Of a DNA stretch of 62,657 nucleotides, positions 50,073 through 61,110 are shown piece by piece. The translations under genes were made by a program, and so were the position numbers. The notes below the pieces were generated by a model. It had not been told where the DNA came from. It did not search any database and worked only from the letters and a program-made list of their open reading frames with translations. The stretch comes from Ichthyophonus hoferi (taxonomy: Eukaryota; Opisthokonta; Ichthyosporea; Ichthyophonida; Ichthyophonidae): contig NAOQ01000232.1 in the NCBI GenBank assembly GCA_002751075.1, positions 32,621-95,277 on the forward strand, in the 5' to 3' direction. The first letter of the stretch is position 1, and each line of letters opens with the position of its first letter.

Positions 50073-51364
50073 GCGAGGAAATGCTTTGTGATTATGCAAG
50101 AACGTACAGAGAAAATATGCAAAACTTCCCTACATGCATATATTTGTGTATACAAAATAAGCTTTTATTTTAAATAATTCTAAGTTTAAATTCTGAAATT
50201 TTCTTTTTGTTTGTTTTTTTATTAATAATTTGTGTCTTTGTAATTTTCTAAAAAATTAAAATAACTATGCTGCCTGGTGCAACTTAATCACCATTAATAA
50301 TATAAATATAAAAGGGAGCAAAGATAGTTTGATTGGACTTTTATACTAATATTTTTGAAATAGATAGATTGACATGGTAGCTAACTCCTAAAAACTGTCA
50401 AGAATATAATATCTATATATCTATATATATATATATATCTTTTATTGAGAGTACTGATAGCTGGTTAGTTACTTTCGATGGTAATAATAATTATACCTGG
50501 ACTTGGCCCTCTCACTGATTAGTCACTCTTCAATTTGTAAAATAATACTTTAGACAGCTGAGGAATAGAACCATCATACACGCCACTCTCTTACATTTAA
50601 CTCATTTCAACTTGCTATTGAAAGTAGATTAGAAGTAGGCAATGCCTTTATCGCTAGACCAGAAAGAGACGATTCTAAATAACACCTAAATTGGAGCTCA
50701 CGATATCTGTGACAGGTTGCTAGCACTACCACAGATAATTATAACTATCGAATTGTACTTATAAGGGATTTTGATCAAAAAGTTATTTTTACCAATCAAA
50801 AGGAAAACAAAACATAAATTAAAAAGTTTACTTCTTTTATTGTAGTAAAAAATTATTAGTTCAAAAACAAAATTGTTATCTGTGATATGTAATATAGTTT
50901 TCAAGAGATTGTAATTCCTCTAAAATGAGAAGATTAACTCAAGAGTATTTACATATATAATCACTCCATAATCGTTTATCTTTATTCTGATTTTAATATA
51001 TAATCAAATGGAAAACAAATACACATTTTTGTTCTCCTTTTGGTTGGAAAAAGTAACCTTTTGATCAAGAAACCCTATATATATAATCGTTGTAGAGAGT
51101 ATTTTTGATTGAAACCACGAACACACTTATGAAGTCATTTTGACATTATATTTAATCTTACTACTGATTACTATCTGTTAAGAAACGCCAATTATCTTAC
51201 ATTGCCCATTGTCTTGTTTAATAAGTACTAATTGATTCATACTAAATATTCCAAAGTGGCAATTCATGGTATATTAATTAGTTATTAAAAAAATACTTAC
51301 AATACAGCTTCTTATTCAACCAGGTCTGAATTTACAGCCACCGTGGAATGTATTGTTCTGTTCA
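50073..51364. other. Intergenic after glycogenin gene
   Basis: Contains the repeat copy at 50560-50745 and several AT tracts, including ATCTATATATATATAT near 50415. No gene recognised. Confidence 0.5.
50560..50745 (+). repeat. Dispersed coding-repeat remnant, copy of 54950-55220
   Basis: ACACGCC.CTCTTACAT, then TTTCAACTTGCTATTGAAAG and AACACCTAAATTGGAG, parallels 55050-55210 block by block. The remnant frame reads FQLAIESRLEVGNAFIARPE. Broken; element class unknown. Confidence 0.6.
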
Positions 51365-52121
51365 ATCAGACAATCGATTTGCACGCCAGAATCGTCACGA
51401 GTTTCTATCTGAGTTTCCTCTGACTTTTCCCTGTTCAGGCATAGTTCACCATCTTTCGGGTTCTAACAGATACGCTCTTACTCGAATCTTTCAGGAAACC
51501 ATCCAGATTGGTCGATGACGCAATTGTAAATCTCACCTCAACACACCATATGTGCCTTCACTTTCATTTTGCCTGCGAGCTTTCAACCCAAAGACTCGCG
51601 TATATGTTAGACCCCTTGGTCCAAGTTTCCAGACGGGTCGGATAAAACTATTTTGCCAACATCATACGCACATTTCTGGATAAACTCCATGTAATAACAC
51701 GAAGAATGTAACACTGTCATGAAGTAGTCCTACACTCTGGTATCAACAGCGGTAGCTCTCCGAAGTTGCGTGCTGCTGCTCCTCAGTCCATACCAGGACT
51801 TGCAACAAGGGGTATAAGATTACCACAGTGAAGCGTTGTAACTAACTTTCCTTGAAGTTTATTTCTCAGTCCTAGCTGATGTTGGCCTGTACAAACTACA
51901 AGTGCATTTTCCGAATCCAAGGAACAGCCAATGCAAGGAGTTGTTAGTCTCTCTTATATAAACTGTCCCAAAAATTGTCTAACGGATTGTCGAAAGCACA
52001 TATTCTAGCTCTATTTGTCCTCCCTTTAACGGTTTCATGTACTTTTTGACTCTCTTTTCAAAGTTCTTTTCATCTTTCCCTCCTGGCACTTGTTCGCTAT
52101 CGGTCTCGTGTCAATATTGCC
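51365..52121 (-). pseudogene. Fragment of large-subunit (28S) rRNA, diverged, antisense
   Basis: The minus strand reads through conserved 5' LSU rRNA landmarks in order. At about 52025-52110: ACACGAGACCGATAGCGAACAAG, GGGAAAGATGAAAAGAACTTTGAA and GAGAGTCAAAAAGTACATGAAACCGTTAA. At about 51600-51660: CCGACCCGTCTGGAAACTTGGACCAAGGGGTCTAACAT. Near 51450-51480: GAACCCGAAAGATGGTGAACTATGCCTGAACAGGG. It corresponds to the D2-D4 region of 28S rRNA, about 750 bases. Several otherwise invariant positions are changed (for example CTGGAAACTTGG in place of CTTGAAACACGG), and the flanks are repeats, so it is a dead, isolated copy rather than an rDNA unit. Confidence 0.9.
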
Positions 52122-52124
52122 ATA

Positions 52125-52250
52125 ATACTGTACTCAGTCAGCTGTTATTTGGCTATCTAAATACTAGCCCCTTTCATTTATGACAAATATAGCTACATGT
52201 GCAAAATAAGCAAAGTAACTACAGAGGGAATGAAAAAAAAATTTTTAATA
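52125..52250 (-). repeat. End fragment of repeat family A
   Basis: The complement reads AGTTACTTTGCTTATTTTGCACATGTAGCTATATTTGTC, matching 11670-11720 and 30855-30890. It directly abuts the rRNA fragment. Confidence 0.5.
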
Positions 52251-53132
52251 AATTACAACAGATAATTTATTTATCTGTCTGCTTAAACCACGCACCAAAG
52301 TTTATTACATGTAGACTAAGCCCCAAGTATAACTTATCTACTTAGGTAAAATAATAGTACACTATAATTATGTGCAATAAAATAAATAATTCAAATCCGG
52401 TTTGGATCATTCCCATATAGTTTTTATTTAAATAGTTCTTTTTCATTCAACATTGCGAACATAAATTATGAAAGGAGTACTTGCCCGTATTACTACCATA
52501 AATCTACCATAAGTCAATATTGTGATCATACTACCGACCAGGGTCAATGAATAGAAGCTATCGGGTACAATAAACAGATCTATAAATTTTTACGCGTACT
52601 AGAATTATTTAATGTTATCAATAAAGTAAGAAAACAAATTAAGCATCGGTTCCATAATATTATATCTTAATTGTAATGGTGAAATCCCTCTGACGAATTG
52701 TCATACGATCAAAATCAATCTCCGTAGTTTCACAACATTATTTCGTTCAATTTTTTTCCCTCTTTCTTGTACATAGCTGATCCATATGCATTAGCTAAAA
52801 ATATAGGTAGATAAATACGTACACCCCTGATATAACATCGTCGATGGTTTTTGGGACTGTATAAATCGAAATCCAGTGTTGATAATACCAGAAGGGAATT
52901 ACTCATTAATCTACTTCAAAAAGATACTCAACGTAACAAGCATTTTTGTTAGCCAATTACTAAGAACGTATGACATTATTATTGGTGAGTGTCTGTAACC
53001 ATTGTTAACTAAATATAGTTTTACTTGAGCCATGATCTAAATATCACACCATAAATACAGTTTTTACTTAGTTGATGAGATTGATATTTATATATAAATG
53101 TTTATTTAATAATTAAATTATTATTATTATTA

Positions 53133-53203
<71 letters not shown>

Positions 53204-53981
53204 TATTATTATTATTATCATTATCATTATTATTGTTATTACTATTATTATTATTTGGTTAATTGATTAAACTAATTATTGGGTACTTTCCTATAACGCA
53301 ATAGGTAATTAAGTTGCTTAAACCCAACTTTAAATTACCCCTCCCTAATCTCCCCTTCATCCTAGTGCCCTCGCATCTAAGACTAATCTGATTAGGCTGA
53401 CAGACAAATGACCCATCACTTTTCATTCAAATATAGCTACAGAAAGACCAAGATAAGAATCCGATATCTATTAATCTAAATTCGTAAGCATTAACTAACC
53501 TATCAAACAATAATCCCTTCATAGAGTTAGAAGCCTGTATGTCACACTATACCACTTTATATATATAATAGGACAGAGTTCTTTTGTCATTTTTTTATGC
53601 AAAGCACTAAAATAAATTATTATAATTTGCACGAATACGCATTTATAAATTAAGATATTGATCTAAATTTAGCGTAGGCTAGTTTCCAATTGTAGGTTGT
53701 ATTCCCATCTATGGGTATTTTTAGTCATCTAAGGTACTGGTATATATAGAGAACTTCGACTATCTATATTCATTCTCTTCTTTGCAATATAAATTGGAAA
53801 AAAATTCTGCTAAGAATAATAAGTGGAGACAGGAGCTTGCCAGTAACCTATATTCGTTTAGAAGGAGAGAGAATACCAAATTAAGGGGTGTATATATTAC
53901 TATTGTCCTCAAGCCCCATTACGTTGGTTAGTAGGAAAGATACAAACTTAAATCGATGCAAAGTGGCATCAATTGAAGACA
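52251..53981. other. Intergenic with ATT microsatellite
   Basis: 53110-53260 is an interrupted ATT/TTA trinucleotide array. About 53800-53930 holds a short open stretch (KWRQELASNLYSFRRRENTK). No gene recognised. Confidence 0.5.
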
Positions 53982-54140
53982 ATGCAAACAACAAACAACT
54001 CTGTGGTCGGATCTAGATTACTTCAATTTATTGAGAGGTTTGAAGAGCTTATTACCACTACTACGTTCCCAATGGTAGAAGAAGAATCTTACAAAGGTCA
54101 TTATGATCATGCTCATCACATTTTTTATTATTATATGTGA
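53982..54140 (+). CDS. Short orphan ORF, 52 codons
   Basis: ATG to TGA frame beginning MQTTNNSVVGSRLLQFIERF and continuing EELITTTTFPMVEEESYKGH before a Tyr-rich tail. The first 43 residues look protein-like; the tail does not. Probably a first exon or an element remnant. Confidence 0.25.
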   Translation: MQTTNNSVVGSRLLQFIERFEELITTTTFPMVEEESYKGHYDHAHHIFYYYM

Positions 54141-54194
54141 GATATATATATATATCAAATTATCAAAAATTTAGCTGCGCTGCCTTACATAATA

Positions 54195-54430
54195 AAATCA
54201 ATAGCAGTTATAATTATCTAATTAATTAATGTTAAGTTTTGAATTAGTCTACCTATAGAATGCTCTATTTAAAAAGTATGCAAAGGTTCCGTCTGAAAGA
54301 AATTGAGTATTCCTGATTCTGTAATGATATTGAATAAAGATTAGACAATTTTTATCTCAAATGCTCTGCTTGCAATAGTCGGCCGCCGCCCTGAACATGG
54401 TTGAGATAATTATAATTGCTATACAGGCTG
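54195..54430 (-). repeat. Repeat family A, inverted copy
   Basis: The complement of CAATAGTCGGCCGCCGCCCTGAACATGGTTGAGATAATTATAATT matches 30635-30690, and GAATTAGTCTACCTATAGAATGCTCTATTT matches 30345-30380. Confidence 0.75.
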
Positions 54431-54599
54431 AAACTGGAAACAATATATTCATGCTTATCAAAGTATGCTTGTTAACATTTGTAAGTGTATGAGTTTGTGT
54501 GCAAATTGATATGAGATGAGGTTATCTTCTAGAAAAAAAATTATTATATAAGCAAACATAAATATAATTAAAATAGAAAAGGCTCTTCAATAAATGTTA

Positions 54600-54890
54600 T
54601 GTTATATGTTAGTATAAGCACAGACTAATGCAAGCTGACCAATGAGCTTATGCGAAAACATTTAATTGGCTCTCAAATGCTCTAAACATCTGTTCTATTG
54701 AATCTAAATTGACCACTAATTAATTTATCAATACCTATATAGTATTTGATTGGTTGTAGGTTTTAGCATAAGAGTGAATTAATTGAATTATCGACCATGT
54801 AGCTCTGAACCAATAAGAACATAGATCATTTACAAAGATTTCACATCAAACTTAACTTTGAAGGAGCGTCTTTTCTATAAATGATGAACC
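54600..54890 (+). promoter_or_regulatory. CCAAT-box cluster with TATA-like element
   Basis: Boxes: GACCAATGAG, ATTGGCTC, ATTGGTTG and AACCAATAAG, followed by TCTATAAATG at about 54876. It resembles the promoter-like modules at 12500-12640 and 60990-61100 in style, though not closely in sequence. It lies upstream of the coding-repeat copy at 54950. Confidence 0.35.
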
Positions 54891-54949
54891 AAAAAAATAA
54901 TAACAATAAAGAAAATAAATAAATCGTAAAAATAAAATGAATGCTTTAG

Positions 54950-55640
54950 CTCCAAAAACATGTTAATATATTATAATACAACGAACTACCTGTTATATAT
55001 CCATCTAATCTCAACTGCCTATGTACTTGTAAACATAAGGATAGAATCAACACACGCCTTTTCTTACATCATATTCGTTTCAATTACTTATTGAAGGCGA
55101 AGCAGAGGTAAGAGCTGCCTCAATTGCTAGCCCTACAAGTAGCAATTCTATGCAACACCTAATTGGAGACTTTGAGCCCGTGCACAATTCTATGTGCCAA
55201 CCACAGATTGCTATAGTACGGTATAGAAGTTGAAAAATATGAGATTTGATGTTTTACTTACTTCCTTCCTTCCTCTTTCTCTTCCACGCTTTTTTTCTTT
55301 CTTATATTTTTTTAAGAATTGCTTAGTCAAGTAACAGATGCAATTGCGAAAAATCTAGTAGGAGTAAGTATAGTCTTTAAACTTTAGCATATATGCACAC
55401 ACAAGGATGAGATTACCTGACAGCCTGTAGTGAATTTACTGAAACCAAAGTGTTTACTGTATTTTTACAGTTCATTTCTTTATTTATTGCTATTATATTT
55501 GTTTATTATTAGAAATAAAAGTTGTTCTTAAAGCTTTGACCTGAGGACCACCTGCCGACAACAGCCAAATAGAGCTCAGTATAATAAATACAAGTTGTAT
55601 TTCCAATAGAATTTATATCATAAAGCAAATACGGTTCATC
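54950..55640 (+). repeat. Dispersed coding-repeat remnant
   Basis: 55080-55200 reads FQLLIEGEAEVRAASIASPT and matches the 50560-50745 copy. About 55315-55365 reads NELLSQVTDAIAKNLVG after a pyrimidine-rich acceptor. 55545-55610 (CTGAGGACCACCTGCCGACAACAGCC, CTCAGTATAATAAATAC) parallels 12965-13010. Broken, old, element class unknown. Confidence 0.5.
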
Positions 55641-55667
55641 AAATCAAATGTAGCTACATGTACAATA

Positions 55668-55935
55668 TTACAATAAATATTTTAAGGCAGTCGTATCTAT
55701 AGTAGCAAACATTACTACAACAATAGGAGCGGAGCCACGGGTTGCATTCAAGATCTTATATCTAGGCCTTTCAAACGGTATTTGTATATAAAAATGCCAG
55801 ACTATTACAATATAATTGCTAAGGTAACCATAACCATGAAAACTAACGGTAATCATGGCAACCAATAGTAATTATATCAATTAATATTCCCACTGTAATA
55901 GGATTGGGGCCACGTATTGCATCTCTCAACAGGTG
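55668..55935 (-). pseudogene. Two decayed tandem copies of the GPI-tail exon
   Basis: Minus strand. 55935-55843 reads DAIRGPNPITVGILIDIITI before a stop. 55760-55668 reads NATRGSAPIVVVMFATIDTT, then ALKYLL and a stop. Both align with the C-terminus of the gene at 56078 (SATRSSTPITLCMFATLVTI, then ALLIIL). The 3' UTR block AAACGGTATTTGTATATAAAA at about 55776-55796 repeats the one at 56037-56057, so the unit of roughly 250-300 bases was duplicated in tandem. I saw no strong acceptor in front of either copy. Confidence 0.75.
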
Positions 55936-56077
55936 CAAGCAATCGGACATTCTGTTATCTCTTATTTTTATTATTGTTCACAATCTAGCTATGTACTAGA
56001 ATCATTATATATATATCCACTACAATAAGCCTTTTAAACGGTATTTGTGTATAAAAGTATATAAAAATACCCAATTA

Positions 56078-58462
56078 TTACAATATAATTAGTAAGGCAA
56101 TTGTAACCAGAGTAGCAAACATGCATAGTGTAATAGGAGTAGAGCTACGGGTTGCACTAGATGAATTATCCTCCGGGATTACAGGGGCAGGAGAGGTAGT
56201 GGGATAATTGGTAATAAAACTATTACTTGTAGTGGTGTCAATTGAGGTTGTGCTTGAGGTTGTGCTTGAGGTTGTGGTTACGGTTGCACCTGTACCTGTA
56301 TCTGTATCGGTATCGGCGCCTATGTTTACGTATAGGTGTGTGTATGTTTATGTATAGGTGTATAGGTAAATGTATGTGTATATGAAAATAGTAATAGGAT
56401 GAGGAACAAGTATATTACAGGGTATATTTAAAAACACTTACAAACTATGATTAGTTGATAGCAAATTATTTATACATGCATATATAATATACGTATATAG
56501 CTTAGTCTATTATTATATGTAAATGTATTTTCCTCTCATATCACATTTAGATTAATCTGCCTTCTTTTTGTTTGGTGGCCACTGAAATAGTATTATGTTA
56601 TTTTGGTGAGTATAAAAAGAATAGGTATTTTACAATGCATATATATAATTTCTTAAAAGAATCATATAATAATAGGAATAATAATAGGAATAGTAATAGA
56701 ATGTAGGTTACATCTTTCTGAATCCTACCCAAGTCCCAATCACCCACGGTATTATAAAATAAATACGATATGATGCATGATATACTTCAAGATAATATAG
56801 TATAGTACAGTATAGTATAATATATGATGTACTCTAATATAATATTATAAATAATATCATCTAATAAAATATAGTATAAACCATCTGTACCCTGAACTGT
56901 AATACGGATAGATAAATTAGGTGCTCCAGCATTTCCAGCTGCTGAAACGGGGAGACAAGCACCCTCTTCCATAGTAAGGAATAACACAGCGGGAGGCTCA
57001 CAGGTAGGTTCTACAAAGAAACTGAGAGTGTATTCTGATCCACTCTATAGTTATGAGGTATAGGGAGGTGTAGGGAAGGGTAAATGTAACAATCATTAGT
57101 AAAGTGTAAGTATAGTCCACCAATAGATTAGTAGATTAATATCATAATATATTATATCATCTTGCATTATTTAAAGGGAGTCTATATTAAGTTATAATCT
57201 AAATATTAATGCGATATATATGAATATTATAAAAATACTAACACCATACACATTAATACTACACACTTTAATGCTTTTATCCTTCCAATTAAAGAGGACA
57301 TTAAAGTATTAAAACCTTTCCAACCAACCTTAGAAAATGTACCATAAGTGTCCTCTGCCGCCAAAGCACAAATACCGGTATTTACTGGAGCTGTTCTACA
57401 AACACCTTCTCCGGCACATAGTGTACCATTATAATAACAGACTGTCTCACCTAACACTTGACCTATAAGGAAATTAATATGAATGTTAGTATATAACCCA
57501 GTGAGCAAAGATCTTCAATATTATAATACTGTGATTTGATTGATAATTTGTAAGTATTTCTAATGACCTAAAATAAATTTTAAAGTCATTTACTGGTATG
57601 AGTTATCATTTAAAAATTCTGCTAAACAAGATATGGGATTGATATCCGCTATATTCTTAATGTGTACTTTAAATTTTTATTACCTTTATTGTCTATTTTA
57701 ACTCACGAATTTACTGATCATTTGACTGTGTAAATTTTCACTTAAAAAACACACCAAACAAGATGAGTGATTTATATCCAATATATTCTTGGTGTATATA
57801 TATATTTTTATTGATGTTTGCATTAATTTTACTACGCCGATCTCTTTCATCATTCTTTACTTCACTAGTTATGTATTTTATTATATTTCCTTTTACGTGC
57901 TTAAAATTCGGTAATTTACAATTTCATATAATACCAATTACAATTGTTTTGACACATATAAACTATAACATACCATAAATTTATCTACTTTATTGAAAGA
58001 AATGCCGCTATCAATTTAACTGTTAAGATGAAACTTCCCACCCAAAGAATCATCAACGCTGCATTTTAGCTTCTATATATAAATTACTATCTTGCAGTGC
58101 ACGTATTTTTTAATATCATTACAATATGAATTTAAGCAGGCCATTATAAAAAACATTTAAAATATTTAATGAGTAAGTGAAGTCCTTTCAAAATAAAAAT
58201 TAAAGAATAGTTATGATATCTTTAAGGTAAAATTTTCTTTCTTTACTAACTAATATTAGTCCGATATATTGATTATAGAGGCTATGTTCCGAATAAAAAG
58301 AAAACAAAAAACTGCGCCGAGAGTTTGATGGAACTCATTCATGTTTTTTTAATGAAATATTAAATAGTTTATTTCATATATATTGTTGAAGTTGGGCAGC
58401 CATATTAACTTACCAAAGCACAGGCCAACAACACAAATCAAGGAGAAAATCGATTTATTCAT
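56078..58462 (-). CDS. Secreted Cys-rich, Thr-rich GPI-anchored surface protein
   Basis: Minus strand, phase-consistent exons 58462-58414, 57462-57329, 57281-57245, 57034-56891 and 56319-56078; about 201 residues. The start MNKSIFSLICVVGLCFG is a signal peptide. Next is a Cys-rich part (ETVCYYNGTLCAGEGVCRTA, PVNTGICAL), then a beta-rich part (EYTLSFFVEPTCEPPAVLFL, EEGACLPV). A stalk rich in Thr and Ser (TVTTTSSTTSSTTS) follows. The C-terminal hydrophobic run STPITLCMFATLVTIALLII reaches the stop codon, typical of GPI attachment signals. An alternative model skips the 47-nt intron (57282-57328), fuses exons 2 and 3 (57462-57245) and starts the next exon at 57044, giving about 220 residues. The family is not recognised; a cell-surface or adhesive role is inferred from layout only. 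Confidence 0.7.
56795..56880. repeat. TATAG/ATAATAT microsatellite
   Basis: Degenerate TATAG run within the intron between the last two exons of the GPI-protein gene. Here it reads TATAG on the antisense strand of that gene. Confidence 0.7.
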
Positions 58463-60364
58463 CTTTATAAGGAATAAATGGTTTCTTTCGTATCAATTCA
58501 ATGCAAATATTAGTTTCTAGGTATGGTTTTATACTCTAGCAGGGCCATTTACATCCCAAAAATACATAGTAATCTAGCTCCAACACATGGCGCATGAGTA
58601 GATCACACGTCCCAACAATTAGGTGTCAAAATAATTACAATACTAGGAAACCGCAAAATATTCGTCACTATAAAGAAAACAATAATACAATATATATATA
58701 TATATATATTAAACCCTCTTTTCAATGTTTTTCTTCTACTTTTTTTATATATAGTTAAAATGACAATAAGAGCTAGTGTAAGCAAATTTTTTTATAAACG
58801 CGTGTCTAGCACAATTAAAATAGCAAACTAGAATACACGTGTACCAGTCGTTGGATGAATCTATGACTACGCGGTAACCCCAAGCGCTGCGGTGTATAAT
58901 ATGACAAAGCATTTAATCAAAAAAAAAAAAAAAAAAAAATGGCGTAGTAGTTATATTATAGTCATATGATTAGGGATTTATTTATATTGGATTTGTTGTA
59001 ATATATAGAATGGAATGGTTCTTGATATATATATTTTTCTTATTTATTTTTGAACGATATTGACTCGGGCTTACTGTTGTTGCATTTCTCGCCTGTGAAA
59101 AACGATTTAACGGCGTTTATACCATCCAATGCAAATCAAGAATCATAGATTACTCCTTTGCCTTGGAGTTGCTATTAGTAATTTTAGCGCATTAAAAGGT
59201 TTTCCTCATTGACGCAACTTAGAGGCACAACGCCCCAAAAACAATTGAATTTAATTTTACTATACAAAAATATATGCACGATATAGTAATTTTTTTAATG
59301 TTGTTAAAATAAATTCTGTTGTTTTACTTTAAAAATATGAAAGTCCTACATTTATAATGAATCATACTTTTGTCTATCATACATAAATCTCGGCAATTAC
59401 ATTAACCAATTATATAATCCCAATATGTCTATAAAAGCTTTAATTGACACACCTGAGCCACACCGGACCAATCCCAACTTTCTGTATAGTTGTCTTCCAT
59501 TGGAGGACAATATTAACATAGGTTGTGTTTTGATTGGCGATAATTTATTACACCGATTTACAGTGTTATTGACAGATACAGCGCTTCATTTATTTATATC
59601 ACACCCTATTCATATATATATAAAGACACATTATTTAAAATGGAATATATATTTAAAATAAGTCATTATTAATACCCAGGTTATAGATAAATGATTCTGC
59701 ATCATGATGGCAAATACAATTATATGAAAATATGGGATAGCTTTAAATATTAAGTGTTTCTCTTAAAACACAAAGTTTTTCAATTCTGAAGTTGCGATAG
59801 TAACATTAATATTCAAGAAATAGCCTAGTATATCAATATTTCAAATGCTATATATACATATATTTGTGCGTGTGTTGAAAAATAAATAGATCCGACCACT
59901 CAGACAATTGATTAATAATCTTAGGTTATGATGAAAAATTCAATAATGAAAATATAAGACAATCTACGATATTTTAAGATATTTTCCCCCTCAATACATA
60001 GCAAGAAAAATTCCAAATTTAAAATAGTAATATATATATATATATATATATATCCGACAAATAGCCCAGTATATATATATATAGGTCTATTCTAAAAGTA
60101 AGATGTTATTGCGTCCATGACGCTGACTTATACTGACTATATTTATATCAAGTTGTGTCCCAATATATCTCCCTAAAATGTTCACAATAAGGGAAGGATT
60201 TGAAAAAACCAGTTTTTAGAGTTGAATTATAACCTAATGTGAAATAACTAATAACTTTTCAGTCTTTTTTTTTTCAATTATAAATATAGTTTGTTGAATA
60301 ACTACTGTATTTTCTGTATGGGACTACATGCAATTTATTGAAACATCTCTGCTCGCATAGTAAA
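58463..60364. other. Intergenic, AT-rich
   Basis: A poly-A run of about 21 bases at 58920-58940, several (TA)n tracts, and one orphan ORF at 59425. No gene recognised. Confidence 0.5.
59425..59661 (+). CDS. Orphan ORF, 78 codons
   Basis: ATG frame starting MSIKALIDTPEPHRTNPNFL and continuing YSCLPLEDNINIGCVLIGDN. The first 60 residues look protein-like; the end is Ile/Tyr-rich from AT sequence. Several CCAAT/ATTGG boxes overlap it, so it may be a chance frame in a regulatory repeat. Confidence 0.25.
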   Translation: MSIKALIDTPEPHRTNPNFLYSCLPLEDNINIGCVLIGDNLLHRFTVLLTDTALHLFISHPIHIYIKTHYLKWNIYLK

Positions 60365-60369
60365 ATGTT

Positions 60370-60490
60370 GCAACTATATTTTCTACCCATCTAGTTGCTG
60401 TAGTATAATATATAATATACATCGTTACAAGGCTATTCATTTTATATTCACCACAATTCATAAACCCTATTTTCATGTCCGTAATATAAA
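60370..60490. repeat. Dispersed repeat, copy of 6985-7100
   Basis: TTTTCTACCCATCTAGTTGCTGTAGTATAAT and TATTCACCACAATTCATAAACCCTATTTTCATGTCCGTAA parallel the copy at 6990-7085. Confidence 0.6.
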
Positions 60491-60534
60491 ATTATAACTG
60501 GTTTTATATAGTTATATAAGTTTTTTTGATATAA

Positions 60535-60780
60535 GTATGTTGAAGAATTTCAACTCCCACAAGTATTAGGCTGAATATTTCTTGATGTCCTGTACGAGAT
60601 TATACGCTATTTATTGATAATTTTTCATTGTACCTTGGCATAGTCAACAGGGTTTTACAATGAGGTTACAGTCGATTTGTAAGAGTTAGTAATTTAGTTA
60701 ATAGTAATGAATTAATTACATGGTCTCTAATTATATTTATTTATGACTAGTTTGCTAAGTGTTACGACCAGAATTCCTGA
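60535..60780. repeat. Partial copy of fold-back element 28205-28915
   Basis: GTTGAAGAATTTCAACTCCCACAAGTATTAGGCTGAATATTTCTTGATGTCCTGTAC matches 28214-28275. It is followed by weaker similarity. Confidence 0.6.
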
Positions 60781-61110
60781 TCAAAATCAAAACCACAAAG
60801 CGTTCAATGTTTGCTTTTTGTTATAGCTTATTCATTTATATTGCAAAGACATAATTTTAAATTAATTTAACAATATATAGTTAATATATAGTTCGTATGT
60901 AGTGAAATAGCTAATGAGCCATACTAGAAAAAACGAATATAATCTTATCGACATAGGATTAGACATTTCTAGGGTATCTCTACGACTTCCTAAATTACAT
61001 TAGCCAATATGAATATTCAATGATTATCTCCACTCCATTTAAATCCCATTGGTATTATCCAAAAGTTATCACTGGTGATAAAACAAAAGAGTATAAACGC
61101 AACGGTTCTA
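60775..61110 (+). promoter_or_regulatory. CCAAT/TATA promoter-like module, second copy
   Basis: Collinear with 12385-12660. Contains TTAGCCAATATGAATA, ATCCCATTGGTATTATCC and GAGTATAAACGCAACGG (TATA box at about 61090), pointing into the left arm of the inverted duplication. A third, diverged copy lies inverted at 62020-62130, pointing into the right arm (GCCAAT complement at 62083, TATAAAACAAAGGTATAAAA on the minus strand at 62019-62038). Confidence 0.5.
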
